From NCBI GenBank assembly GCA_949987705.1, contig OX465284.1, positions 69,425,470-69,489,469 of the forward strand: DNA of 64,000 bases, written 5' to 3'. Origin of the DNA: Thereva unica (Eukaryota; Arthropoda; Insecta; Diptera; Therevidae). Both the position numbers and the translations under genes were made by a program. How positions within the stretch are numbered: position 1 is the first letter of the stretch; each line of letters starts with the position of its first letter. The notes beneath the pieces are model-generated. The model did not search any database and had not been told where the DNA came from. It was given only the letters and a program-made list of their open reading frames with translations. Of this stretch, positions 32,880 to 45,644 are shown piece by piece.

Positions 32880-34986
32880 TGCATCCCAATCCTGGGCTCC
32901 GAAAATCTATAATACTGCACACTTGAATGGTACGATGACCGTTTTTTGTGGGTTAATACCCAAGTTCTTGCTACGGCCATGCACTTATGACACAGTGGCT
33001 TGCATTAGGTCTGAAACGGTGCTGTGCTTTAAGTCCACGGCTATTCAGGCCGGCAAGAAGTTCGTCGATCAGGATTGACCATAACAGGAGTGATAGGATG
33101 CCCCCTTGAGGACATCCTGTAGCAGCCATTATCCTAATCGATTGACCATTCATCTCAGCAGCTCTCAATCTGCTGCTGATAAGCGGCGTGATCCGTCTCG
33201 CAAATAGGCAAATTTCAGGCAGTGAAGTGGGTATGCTGTAAGACCCTCTCTAAGATGCCTGTCTAAAATTTTCTCAATCGTTTTCAGGAGAACGGAGGAG
33301 AGGCTAATGGTTCGATAGGATTTTGTTTCCCTATATGATCTTCTTCCCGGAATATGGGTAAGCGCAAAGCTACCCAGAAATAGTGGTAGTAGGATTGGCA
33401 AGATCTCTTCCAAGTCTCTCTGAAGGAGAGTTGGATAGATCTGGTCCTTCCCAGCAGCCTTGAAGGGATTGAAGTTGTCAATGACCCACTCTTACCCGCA
33501 GAGAAAACCCTGTTTGCTAGGCCTTTGCTCTTATTGTAGGACCGGTGGGCAAGTACTATCTCCGATTCAATGTTAGGTTCCAAGGCCAACCCAGGGTCAA
33601 TTACTTGAGAACTCGGTGTTCTCCGTAAAGGACCCTTCAGGAGTCGTGAGAGAGACAATGACATTGGAGTGAAGCTGGTCTATTTCGCAGAAGGTTTTTG
33701 ATGACCTTCGTTTGGATCTTCTTTGTTACAATTGGTGAGGGGTTCTTGTAAAGGTCCCAGTAGCCCGAGACCTTAGCCCTATTAAATAGTTTTCTGAATT
33801 CTCTCCTTTGCCGATAGAGATCATTGTTCCACCACGAAACCTTGCTTCGAGGTTTCGCAGGGCAGCTACTTTCGAAGGCTGCGAAAATAGTTTCCTGCAG
33901 ATTAGTAGAGACAAGGTCAAGATCGGCCACACCAATGGGATTATTATCGAGGATATTGCAGAAGCTCTCAAGTTAAACATATAAGGCTATGATCAGACAT
34001 TGATGGTTCACTTGGGACGTGCCAGTTCAGCAGTCTGGAACTGACGAATGTGGTAGCAAGAATCAAGTCAATCACGTCTTGCTTTGTCACATTAGAAAGG
34101 GTAGGTTTGTGCCTCTAGTTCACAATCTATTAATTCTAGGTAGTAATGAAATCAAGGAGATATTCGCTCCTATACTTAGTATTGGTGCTTCCCCACGCAA
34201 AGTGGTGTACGTTGGGGTCGCAACCAATCACTAACTGAATATTGCTCCTAGTGCAGTCCTCCACAAGTCCCCTTACATCTAACGGCGGTTGGTAGGCTCT
34301 TCTCTAGGGAGGTAGACCGAGGTTAAGAGAAGCCTGGGCATTCCTACTTCTCCGGACAGCACTACCCCCGCCACTCCAGATCTCTGGATAGGAAAGAGGA
34401 AGGCAGGTTAGGTTCTTCCCCATGAGCAGTGCTGCTCTAGGGCAGTCATGCTCGGTAGAGTAGTTCAATCTGCCAGGATTAGTATCGAAGCCGCCCACAT
34501 ATTCTTCTTCGGTACACCCATGGCTCTTGGATTAGGGCCATATCTAAATTGCCGAAGAAAACCTTTTTTCAGTATTAAAGAGGCAGCCTTGGCGTGATGA
34601 AGGTTTATCTGGGCAAGCTTCATATTGGAAGCAGTACTCATTTTCTGAAGGGATTTCCCCCCTCCTCTTTTTGAGACCCTTCCTGGGCTGGGGAGGTCTC
34701 CCCCTTGAGGATTGTAGTGGCGGTTTTAGGGGCCGAGCCCCGCCTGTAGCGGCAATAGACGAAGCATTTTATTTCCAGAGTTGTTTCCCCGGCCAATCCG
34801 CCAGCAGCACCTCTCTGGAGGGTGGTGGGGCATTAGCCGTTGCTCCAGCCACCTGCAATACTGAGATGTGAAGGTATTTATAACCTCGTTAGAGGCCTCC
34901 AACCACCAGCCCAGAGAGTGTAGTGGACACCATCCTCACATTGGAGCTTACCTTTCCCATTCCCAGAGCAGGCTCATGCGAGGCTT
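32880..34986 (-). pseudogene. LOA/R1-like non-LTR retrotransposon (ORF1 tail, EN, partial RT)
   Basis: Read antisense from about 34645, MKLAQINLHHAKAAS opens the endonuclease, and GCDPNVHHFAWGSTNTKYR near 34215 is its second block (DANAHH..WGS). SWWNNDLYRQRREFRKLF near 33835 is the linker to RT. RT pieces follow: SYRTISLSSVLLKTIEKILD near 33320, GCPQGGILSLLLWSILIDE near 33110 and LGINPQKTVIVPF near 32950. The YADD box is lost, and the frame shifts at several places. Upstream, 34646-34986 reads as a proline-rich ORF1 tail. The element is interrupted at 34987 by a hAT-like insertion and probably resumes at 36447. It lacks RNase H. Confidence 0.85.
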
Positions 34987-36446
34987 CAGAGGTTCCCAAA
35001 CTCTTTTGTGTCGTAGACCCCTTCCAATGCTTTTCGGCTTTGGGTAGACCCCCTGCTTACCTGATCAATATAAATTCTTTGCAAATTTCTAACTGTAGTG
35101 AAGTTTAGTGTTAAAAACTTAGAGTAAAAACACATGTTAAGTTTTAGACTTTCTGAGTCTGTTTTTTCATTATTAATATGTTTTTGGGGGGCCATTCGGA
35201 GCATTGTAAGCATTTTAAATCGACTTTTTTTTACTTTTACATAATAGTACAATCTTTGAAGAAAATTTTAAACTTTTGAACGTTGATCCATCGAAATCCA
35301 TGCACCATGAGGAACGTTTTTTCAAGAACGCCTTTTTTACAAAAAGAGAAATTTCAAGGAAACTGTTCAATATTTCGCAACAAAAATAGCACCATTATTT
35401 CAGCCATTAAGAAGCGATATTTGTACCAAATAACAAATATGTAAGTGGCGTTAAACAAAAGTTATTAACAAATTAAAAAAACCTGATTTTCGACAATTTT
35501 TCCTATTTTTCTCTATGTTTTGTGTTCTAACGCAGGGGAGGTTATTTGGAGCGCTGTTCAATATGCTTTCGAGGGAGCTTTACTGGAGTTTTCATAAATT
35601 TTATAGAAAAAAAGGAAACAGGCAATTATCTTCGTCACCATAAATTTGCCATTAGCATTACTCAATAGCCGGACTTTCATTCGATTCGATTCGAATTTTC
35701 AGCTTTGGAAGTTGTTTGAAGTTGTTGAGGGACTGCTTTGGTAAAGCCACTCGCGGGCATAGAAAGAAAAGGGCAATTGCAAAAGATGAACAAAATAAAA
35801 GCTTTTCGATACCGAATGATCACATATCCACAGGCGTCTATGAATATTTCCTTTTTAAAAAGTTTTTTTTATAGTGCTCCTTGAACGCTTTTGAGGAGCA
35901 TAAAAACGTATGCCCCCTTGCAAGGACATGCAATGTTAAACAGTATATGGAACTGGTATGGGAACGGGAGCGCTGCAAGCTTTTTAAGGATTGCTCCAAC
36001 ATGGCTATTGGAGCACTCCATTTCCCGCTGGGCTATAACTCAATAAACATCAATCGAAAGATAATTTGAACAGCTACAACTTTATAATATGATTTTTTTC
36101 GATCCGAGATCACGCTTTTCTTTTATTCGCTAAAAAGCGTTTTTTATACTTTTTAGGTTAGGTTTGCCATTCCAAATTCAAAAAAAGAAAACGCTATCTT
36201 TATTAGATCTTGTTTTCCTATATGACCATATTTTTTGTTTCCTGTTGGCAAAAATTACATGGAGTCATTTTAGATTGATTGGACTAAATGTAAGTAAATA
36301 GGTACTATCAGTGTATGTTGGGACCCACTATCGTGGACCCCCGTTTTCATTTCATGAACCCCCAAATTTTTTTTTCGCTGACGTAGACCCTTTGCAGGTT
36401 GTCATAGACCCCTGGGGGTCTATATAGACCACTTTGGGAACCACTG
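34987..36446. mobile_element. hAT-like element, 1460 bp
   Basis: Left end CAGAGGTTCCCAAACT and right end CACTTTGGGAACCACTG form inverted repeats of the CAGTGGTTCCCAAA type. TAGACCCC and TCGTAGACCC words recur near both ends in inverted arrangement. I could not find a matching 8-bp duplication (CGAGGCTT on the left, CATGGTAG on the right), so either the ends have decayed or the flanks rearranged. There is no transposase frame. It interrupts the antisense LOA/R1-like element. Confidence 0.65.
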
Positions 36447-36561
36447 CATGGTAGCCTCGGGGTGTCTGCTTCCTTGGTGTTAGGAGCAGAAATGATCGCG
36501 GTTGTTCGCGAAGTGCTGGTGGTCGCTTAGGGGACATTGCGAGCTTGGCTGAGGGTAGCAT
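36447..36561 (-). pseudogene. possible upstream piece of the interrupted LOA/R1 ORF1
   Basis: Antisense reading gives a proline/serine-rich peptide (SPKRPPALREQPRSF, then TPRKQTPRG) compatible with an ORF1 tail region. The link to 34986 is by position and composition only. Confidence 0.3.
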
Positions 36562-39500
36562 TGTTCATAGGCTTTTCTGTGGGGCCTTAATTATAGCTGT
36601 GCCCAACCCCAAACTTTTCCCAATTTTACAATAAATATTCCGTAGCCAAGTTCAAAATGTCGGTAATGCAGTTCTCCGCAAACTCTTTATTATATTTGCA
36701 AAAACCTATTTACTCAAGTAAGTAATTTTTTAAACCAGAAGCAATTTTCTAAATCGTTTCCACCTCAATAGCAGCACAATATGCCACAAAAAAACCACCA
36801 CCATTAATTCCCAACCACATAAAATTCATTCGTGCAATCGAAATCAAACCAAACAAACAACAACAACAAAAAATCCACCATTTTATTCCAGAAGTGGTCT
36901 CCGTGCTCTCCGTGAAAAATGCATCAAAATTCATCAAAGCAAATTTTCAATTCGATAAATTTGCATTCATCCCTCGAACCGAGTGAGATCAACCTTTTGT
37001 CGGGGGTTGGCAAGTATTAGGTTAGTTCAGATACAGCTCGTCGAATCGAGAAGGAAATGTAGATAAATTTTATAATAACAAAAAACAACGACAGTGCCGA
37101 ACTGTAGCAGAATGATGAGTTCAGATCAAATCGATTTGTATTCAAATTGTGTGTCGTTCGAGTAGAATTATTTGTGCATATATGTATGTATGTATGCATA
37201 CCCACTCTCGGAAATAAAATATACGTCATATAGAATGAGAATGTATCGAGGAGCTCTGATGTTGAAACGAGACATGACTTACTATTCTGAGTGATGACGA
37301 AAGGATAAAGGACGGTTGCCGAAGGGAAACTGCAGGAAAATCTTGTCGAGTTGAGTAAAAATCGACGGAGAATAAAATCGGAGTCCCAAGTCGACGACGA
37401 CATAAAATCGAGACCAGTGACGGGGCGGACGGATAGATTTCGTCCCTGGGCTTATGGAAGCAGAAAGGAACTATCGAAGATGTCACATCATCAAAATTCG
37501 TGACTTGAATTTTAAAAGTCGATGCTTTCGAGGAAGATGTGCAGAGCACCGACGACGGATGGATGAAGTTACTGTGCAGCACCACCATCATCATCATCGT
37601 CATCATCATCGTTCCAAGTGCGTTTGTGTCTCTGTTCACATTTCCCGAAGGAGACTCCTCGGGACACGTATCCGCACCATCGAGGACGTGTTTGTTATTA
37701 CTTATTGCATGGCTTTTCCTCGGCACGACTGACTGCGGGGCGTCCTCCTACTGCTGTGAGAGGACGGAAGAAGATGACGGATTTTTTTTAATTTGTCTAT
37801 CCTTAAACTTTGTTTATGAATTAAATAACATACGGAAACTCAGTTCTTGTTTACTAACAACAGCAGCAGCAAAACGAACACCAAATCGTCGTCTGTACGC
37901 TGACAGGATACCCTTCTCACAAGGATACCCCATAAGGCTCTGAATGGATTGTGTAAACTTGGAAATCTGCTTAAGAAAAGCACTGAAGAACACAATTTAC
38001 TTCCTTCCCACTTAGTTCGTAAACTATACTCTCTTCTCGTCTCCTCTCGTATACAGGACCTAGCATACACGACAGGATATGCAGGATACATGAGAGCACA
38101 CATTGTTGTCATTCCTGTCGTCGTCATTGACATCATAGTCTGGCGTCTGCGGTGGATACGTGCCCCTCCTTGAATACTGTCAAGGATTCCGCAAGGATGA
38201 GGAGCTGTGTAGTCAGCTCGGTTCCTCCTCTGTTCATATATACACACAGGGTAGACGTAAAGGTAATGCTATTTTCTCTAATTGTATTATTACACATTGC
38301 CCTCGTCGTCTTTGGCAGACGAGTGGCATTCCGTTGGCATTTTCACAGCTTTTGCGGATTCTTGAACTTCTGTCAGGTTCATTTTACATTTGTTGAATAT
38401 TTCAGCAAGCACAGAAGGGATGTGAATACTTAAGGATTTTATTGTTGTGTCATGAAGGGACATCAGGACAAATTGCATTGTTCCAGAAAGTTTAGGGGAT
38501 TCAAGATTATTTAAAATTCTTTTGTTTCGCCAAACCAGACGAGGGTTTGTATTTGCGTCTGACTTACGCGAAAATGGAATTTACTTGGCTGAGATAAATC
38601 CTTTAAAAAATAAAACCCCCCACCAAGCACAAAATCACTGGCGCTGCTCCTTCCTCCATAATACTAATTATCCCCTAAAATTACACACAGAAAAAATTGT
38701 TTAACTCTTCCGTAATGCCGGGCATTTGCCGTGGAATTAAAAGATGTCTAAAGAACAGAGCTTAACACACAGATAGGATAAGCAGTCCCTTTTAAAGGCG
38801 GACATTAAGGCAACTCTTCGTAAAAAGGACAATTACGAACTGGGGAGTAAAAAAATTCATGAAATTAATTCCACTTAAGGCCATGAATAAAACCGCCATT
38901 AAGCCCATCCCCGGGCAGAAGATCGGTGGGAATGTAAAAAAATTAAGGAAAGGGCCGCGCAGCGCTGGGACATAAATATGTCATAAGTTTGCCCTTAATG
39001 TGCTCCGAGCATAAAGCCACAGAAGGAGCCCAAAGTAAACGATGGAATTAATGGGAATCCAGCCGCAAGAAGGATCTTTGCCAAGCATGCCCCCACCACC
39101 CCCAGTCGGCCCCCCAAAACCCTAAAAATAAAAACAGAAAAAAAACTGAATATGAAAAACCATCCGGACTATGGAGTTGCCACTTCCTCATCATCATCAT
39201 GGTGCAGAGGAGGGTGCTCACCACCAGAAGAAATGTGGGTTGTTGTAAATGTTATGTTTATGAAATGGGGATTCGCAAAAATTCAACTTGGACCCCCGAA
39301 AAAAATTGGGTCCTGGTGTGGCGAAATGTCTCTCAGAGCTCATAAATAATGCGTGAACAAATGTTTTGCGCCATAAATCTGGCCTCCGGGTTCAAGTTCA
39401 CACAACAAACATACCAAAAACCGGTCGCACATAGTTGGTTGGTTTTTTGTTGTTGTTGGTGAATGTAGACCAAGTGTTTTGACAAGGTACCAGCAATTCT

Positions 39501-39904
39501 CAGACGACAGACGGAGATTTAATAGGGGTCATAATATTCTGGTTGGTTGTCTTCTTGCCAAATGGTGACACGAGTTTATTTTAATATTGTACGGGAAAGA
39601 ATTGAGTTATTGAGAAAGATTTTCCGGTTTGATAAAAAGGTAACATTTTTCAAAAGGCACAAATATTGGGGATTAAATATTGCATTCAAAGTTATCTGGG
39701 CATGCAGAAAAATTTTTCAAACGACATGAACAGAAGAAATATGCAACAGCGCAGCGTCGATGAAGAAGCCTGCAAAAAGAAGTCAAAATTAAAGCACCAG
39801 ACATCCAAATGGTCTGAGTTCATTTGGCTCAGTCGATTAGACTGAAACGTGCAGCTTGTACTCTCTAATTTGAACGGTTGTACATAAAGCCTACAGTGCT
39901 AATG
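36562..39904. other. non-coding stretch with simple repeats and possible regulatory DNA
   Basis: TATG tetranucleotide repeats near 37180, ATC triplets near 37585-37612 and 39190, and long but featureless frames (166 codons antisense 37726-37226, made of the triplet repeat). The block 38870-39080 has CATGAATAAAA, CCATTAAGCCC, CATAAATATGTCATAAG and GAATTAATGGGAAT, a texture seen in insect developmental enhancers. No gene recognised. Confidence 0.3.
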
Positions 39905-40215
39905 TTGGAAGCTTCCAGTTAAAAGCTTTCATTGTGAAGCTTTCATTGAAGCATTCACTGTTAAGTTTTCATTGAATCTTTATAGGAGGAACATCGCCGG
40001 TAGTTTCATTTTGTTCGTTCCTATGTAGATACATGGTATCTATTATTTGACAACGAAAAGCTTTCATAACCCACGGCTTATGGCGAGCATTGTGTTCCTG
40101 TTATGAACTTTGAAGCTTTCATTAAAGCTTTTACTGTGATTTATTTCACTGTGAAGCTTTCATAGAAGCTTTTACTGTAAAGCTTTTATGGAAGCTTTTA
40201 CTGTGAGGATTTCAT
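39905..40215 (+). repeat. degenerate minisatellite, AAGCTTTCATTG/AAGCTTTTACTGTG units
   Basis: About a dozen imperfect copies of a 12-16-bp word (AAGCTTTCATTG, AAGCTTTTACTGTG) in one orientation, with an interruption near 39980-40110 that itself has similar words at its end. Confidence 0.7.
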
Positions 40216-40499
40216 TGGAGCTTACACGGAATTTGGTTCGGAGACTGCACACATGCGGCGAATTGAGTTGTTAACCCATCTAAGGCCCTGCTCACACGGG
40301 TATACAGAAATCTTGGAGCAACTGTAACACTCGGCGACTAAGAGACAAATCATACATAATCAGACGGCGGCAGTCATGCCGATATACTTCAGTCGCAGAT
40401 ACTCGGCAAACTACGCAACCAGTGATTAGGAGACTCGACATGCTAATCTGCCAGTCGCTCAGTTGCTAGGTTTTTTCATTGATAGAAAATGATATCTGA

Positions 40500-41100
40500 T
40501 ATGAGTGGTCAAGAATTCATATTTCGTTCATAATTAAACACATTTGAATGCAAAAGATGATCCGAATCAGTTCTTTAAGCTTGTCAGTACTCCAATGAAA
40601 CGAATGCAGCATACGCTATCAGATGTAGACACATCAATAACAGATTACATAGACACAAAAAATTTGCTGCAGAAATCAAAGATCCTGAAGGAAAAAATGT
40701 TTCTTTTAAGCTTGCTGAGAGAAATCCTATTTTTGGCAGAGGTTCATATACGGTCTTTCTATGGCTCATTGACATTCGAAGTGACGGAAGTCGAGAACGT
40801 ATTAGGCGCTTTTGAGAGAAAAATCTTAAGACACATTATTGGCCCATTAAACGTAAACGATATCTGGAGAATCAGTTACAATGACGAACTGTACCAAACC
40901 AATAAAGAGACATCGTCAACTATATCAAAATAAACAGACTACGACGGGAAGTACATATAGAGCGAATGTCGGAAAACAGAGAATTGAAGAAGATATATCG
41001 ATAGAATCATAGTCAGTGACAGGCCAGCAGGACGACCAGTTGACCAGTGAAACAGTTGGGCATACGAAATTGAAGGAATCTAGCCAGTGTGCAAGAAGGT
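40500..41100 (+). pseudogene. RTE-like retrotransposon 3' end
   Basis: The frame 40544-40933 ends with VLGAFERKILRHIIGP, then NVNDIWRISYNDELYQ, which is the C-terminal signature of RTE/CFDP2-type polyproteins (L..FERKILRRI.GP...DG.WRIRYN.ELY). After a stop, IKINRLRREVHIERMSENR and the AGRPVDQ-type end (about 41020-41045) follow. The RT core is missing. It may belong to the same family as 4000-6110, whose 3' half is missing, but it is not the same copy. Confidence 0.8.
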
Positions 41101-44100
41101 GTGAGAAGGAAACTGAAGGAGGCCAAGGATCGATTTGGGCTTTAGTGCCATTGAACTGAGTTGCACGACCAGGCCCTGAAAGAAGACCAATTGAGATTTT
41201 GACTTCGGGTTTAATATGCTTGTCGAGCTTCTTCGCTTGAGTAAGGGTAATTTATTTCTTAGACGGTACACGAGTCGAATAGTTTCTTTCATATAACTAC
41301 TGCATGTCCTATAGACGAGCTCTGGGCCGATAAACGAAGTGCAGGCACCTTTTTGAAATAGGCTCACCCGTCATACCCTGGTATCCCCCAGGACAGCTTT
41401 TCAACGCTTGAGGATTCCATTCATTCCTTCAAACACTTGGACTCCGCTATACATGAACTAATGTTTCTTAAGGCGCGAATCCATTGAGGCCACAGTAAAC
41501 AACATGGGACCCCATACATGTTTCCTTCTGTTTCCTCATTACAGATGTGCGACTATATGCCACAAAATTTATTAATGTAACCTGCGGAATTTGTCTTTCC
41601 TTATCGAATAAGTTTTGTCGTCGATACTTGTAACATTCATCTAAAATGATTCCATTTGGGCAACTTCAGTTTGGGGTATCATGTCTCTACAACGCAAATT
41701 ATAATTCCATATACGCTTGTGTTGACTGCGGAGCCTTTCGATGGATGATGCATTCCTACTTCGGAAATCCTTCATGAAACTCTTCAGCCGTCACCACACA
41801 AAGGCACTTGCCAACTTCACCAATTATAAATGAGATTGGATACAAGATACAAGCCGTACAAGCCGTATTCGCCGACTGTCAGATAGCGGCGAAACTGTTC
41901 GTCACGTGGAATCATGTCAAAAGGTGTTGCACGCGTCTTGGCAAAAACTGGCTCTGTGTTTTTTCAATGGAAAGCCTGCTTCAGTGGAATTGCGCGTTTA
42001 GAGTTACTTCACTATCTAATACCGGAGTCAGACTAGCCCCACGTAGGCCAATATAAAAGATATGGAAATAAAATTGAGTCTACGTTATTCTGACGTCATA
42101 ATCCAGATTAAGGGTGCTAGTCAAAGGCATGGCTTTATGTACATACTTGTGGAGCTTGACTCTTGTTATAAACAGCTGTGATCAGAGTTGCGACTTTAAT
42201 TCTTCAAAGAGTCACTTTGTACGATTTTGGACGAGACCTTGAATTGGCAATCGAAGTTCTATAAAACCGGCAATGAAGTCTGAGATTCTTCTTTCGTTCA
42301 GTATACTTACGTCACCTGCGTCCACATTCAAACTTATTTGCTACCTATAGTCTCACTGGAACTACTGGCTGCGAGTTTCTTTACCAAAGTGGAGGGGAGG
42401 CATATTTAAGTGGAGTTGCATGGTTAATCATTATTCCTGTGATAGCTAGCAAGACAATTCAGGACTTCATCTTTAAACCTTCTTGTGTCTAAGGACTAGC
42501 CAATAATTATACTTTTTCGCGGCATACTTTTGTAATTGCGAAATAATTTTTATTTTTTTCTAACCTTCAATTCATTTGACTTTGTTTAGTTTTTTATTAA
42601 TGGAAAATATAATCAAATTTCTTTCAAAACATGGTTTTTACCAGGGGTAATAAAAGGGTAATAAAATTTCTTACATAACATGGTTAGGGGTAATAAAAAG
42701 GTAATAAAACAAATCATCATAAAAAATCGATTGACGCCAAATGTTAAGTTTTTAATGTAAAAAATAAATAAATAATAGGCGCGGCATGATCTACGATAAA
42801 GTGATATCGAGTGACAGCACTTTGCCTTGATCACCGTAGCCTTATGACCGACATTCAATTAACAGGGACATTCAGCTCATTCTCCATTGGGGTCGAAAGC
42901 ATGCTGTCCAGATGAATGCTACCGAAATCAAGTACCGCGTTATCGCCAACAAACCATTCATATACTCCCTATACGTTTCAGTGGACGGTGAAGAACAAAT
43001 AACTGAACAATCTCTTAAATATTCTAGGTATTGATTAGGATTTGCTATGACAAAAAATATATATGCCAGATCGATAGCAGAGCATCTCAACATTATCATC
43101 GAACTTACAACTTAGCATTGCACCATAGTGTGATCAAAGACTTAACGAGCTGGTAGTACAAATGGCGATCCCTTAGCTTTTTTATTACCTTGTAAATATT
43201 CCCAGGTAATTGTTTATTGAAAGTTAGTACATAAAAGAATAATTTGATGAAATTTTGAACGAATTAGGATAATTTTTTCTGTTATTTTTACACTACTACT
43301 AACTAATAGAAAAACAAAACGAGTTTCTCTTTTTTCTCACCCAGCAGTCAATAAAAATAGAAGCCATTAACTTATCCAACATACTTAGACCTAATTAACT
43401 GAATAACCTGAGAACATTGTAAAGCAGCAGCACATATTATAGAGCGGAATCATCAAAACAAAACCCCAGAATTAGCTAATCAACGTAGGAAACAGCCGCA
43501 GAGGTAAAACGAGAACTGGAATTAGCACCTTTAGTGGCTGCGGATAGCAATAATACCGCACACCAAGTTACGCCGCAGCCAGCAACAGAAGCAGCGCAAA
43601 GGCATCCACAGAATTCAATCCTGTGAGAAAACAAAGCCAACAAAGGCCGAGAGTACAGGATGCACACACAGAAAACACAAAAAAAAACAAAGCAAAATAA
43701 ATAAAATGTGAAAAGAAAATCGCGCGCTGTATTCATCACCTTCGTCTCACGGCATGTTTACTACTAGGTAACCAACACGTAACACAACACCTGACGCCCG
43801 GGGCTGCCGAGCTGGAAAAACAGTGCTACAGAGAGCAGCCACAAGCCTCTGCGATATTATGATGGGGTTTGCACAAGAAAACATCCGGCATTAAGGGCTC
43901 CGGCCCCCGCCCCAGTGCCGCCGCGGTGCGCGCTCTGCTCATGAATTACGCGAAATAATGAGGTAAAAATTTCGTTAAATGCGCGCGAATAATCAAAACA
44001 CCTTTTCCGAGAAAGAGAGGGAGAGCATCCCCCGTCTTGTGGCGAGAGTAATGTTGGCGCAACACATGAAACTGGGGCTGGGGGGTTGAGTGCCAGATCC

Positions 44101-44929
44101 CCATGCACATCCCCCAAAAACCACTTAACCTTAACCATGGTATGGAGAAGGCAATAAGCCGGAGCAACTCTTATCCATGGCAAACTCGAGATGAATCAAG
44201 TTTGGGAATTGTTGATGTTTTCTTATGTAAATATAGAGTCCACACACCCCCGCCCACCAGCCCGCACCCTCCGGGCACTTTTTGAATATAAAACTCGGAT
44301 GGCTGCAACGCTCAAGTTTTCGGAACACGCTCATCATAAATACCCTGGCAAAGTGAAAACTTTGCCGGGCATAAAACTTTTAACAGCCCCACCACCACTA
44401 CTTGTTTCCCGGGAAGTTGAGATGCTTTCCAGCTAATGTTATCGGAGATCATGAAATTCTAAGTGGTCGCTTCCAGGAATCCGGAGGAGAGGATGTGTCT
44501 GGGCTCTGGATTTTGGACACCATGTGCCCGGCCCGGCCCCGAGGGAAATGGATTCTGTCGGGAGATGTTCCGAAAGTGTTTAAATTGGCACAGGGCGAAG
44601 TAAGTTCCGAGATTTATCAAAAAGTTTTCTTGTTTATTTTTTTTTGTTTTTTTCTGAGGATTTGTAATTATTTCTTTAGGCGTTTGATGTTGGTGTTAAC
44701 TAGGAGGGGTGGAGGGAGTTCAAGGAAACATGTTTTTGGTTCCATTAAATTAAAGCAAAGCCGCCGCTCTTTAAATGATGACAGTCCCTTGAAGCATTTT
44801 AGACTTTCGGAAACATACACATGTACAGCCTATAACGAAAAGGTGACTTCAACAACCTCTTTTACTAGAGGCCAATAGAAATTACATACTTTTATTCTCT
44901 CCTAAATCATTACAAAAACCAATACAAAA
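41101..44929. other. long non-coding stretch
   Basis: No recognised gene. It includes a repeat shared with 7765-7840 near 42650-42725, and a GC-rich block 43850-44420 with CATGAATTACGCG and CATCATAAATACC words. The frame 44402-44878 (158 codons) and the antisense frame 43099-42872 show no domain. Confidence 0.35.
42650..42725 (+). repeat. dispersed repeat shared with 7765-7840
   Basis: Contains two close GGGTAATAAAAGGGTAATA/GGGTAATAAAAAGGTAATA words, each preceded by ACATGG. The other copy is in opposite orientation at 7765-7840. Confidence 0.45.
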
Positions 44930-45390
44930 CTTATAGCATTTCTAGGAACAAGCCTAAAGGACAAGCAATACGGCTTCAGCCAAACAAAGGCACTGGCGAT
45001 CTTTTAGTGTGCCTTAAAGAACACCTCAACCAAACTTTGTATCGATTTGGTAAAACTGGCCTGGTTACTATAGATATCTCCAAGGCTTACGATAGAGTAA
45101 GGCACTCAGCCCTGTTAACTAAACTCAAAACTATTGGTGTTGCATCGGTGCTGCAGAACAAAATTGTGGGTGTCTTTCCAGCCGCTGTTCAATTAAGGTA
45201 GTACTGGATGGCGTTAAATCTAAACACCACCCAATCTCTTTCGGTGTTCCGCAGGGGTCAATTTGGTCACCTGCTCTATTTCTCATCTTTATAAACGCCC
45301 TCCAGCCCATCCGTTATTCATATGGAGGAACTTGCTCGTAAGTGTTCTGCGGTGAAATTGGCTGAATGGAATATCAAGCTAGACCAAACC
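44930..45390 (+). pseudogene. Jockey-like RT fragment (same family as 22155/24497 and 56290)
   Basis: KDKQYGFSQTK near 44955 leads into GLVTIDISKAYDRVRHSALL near 45055, which is motif A. LKTIGVASVLQNKIVGVF follows, then after a frameshift near 45190 SIKVVLDGVKSKHH and GVPQGSIWSPALFLIFINAL near 45250, which is motif B. The YADD box is missing after about 45310. A stop interrupts the first part near 45007. This is the best-kept of the three copies. Confidence 0.85.
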
Positions 45391-45644
45391 TACACTTGAA
45401 GAATGCCATAGACCAGTAGCTTAGAGATCCAAGGTGGATGACATCATATCTGAATCGAAATCAGTGGACATACTCGAAACTGATGCCAGAAATCTATATG
45501 GGATCTTAGTTGTAGAGCTTCACAAGTAACAAAACAATAATGGTGATAGTCAGTCACCAGCGAAATAGGGGGAGCAACATATAGACTACTTATCCAACCT
45601 ACCAAGCTAAGATGTCACAGGGGGAGGCTTTGCATTGTCATTTA

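Noticed and set aside
37226..37726. 166-codon minus-strand frame and overlapping His-rich plus-strand frames
   Set aside because: Built around an ATC/CAT triplet repeat, which is open in several frames at once and gives Met or His runs.
39190..39205. CRISPR-like or other structured direct repeats
   Set aside because: Only a short TCA triplet run. There are no regularly spaced repeats with unique spacers anywhere in the window, and the DNA is eukaryotic.
41080..41367. Possible RNase H or other retrotransposon piece on the minus strand
   Set aside because: No catalytic block could be read in any frame. It lies just after the RTE 3' end and may be its untranslated tail.
44402..44878. 158-codon plus-strand frame
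   Set aside because: Contains a T-run-derived Phe stretch and no domain. Composition changes halfway.
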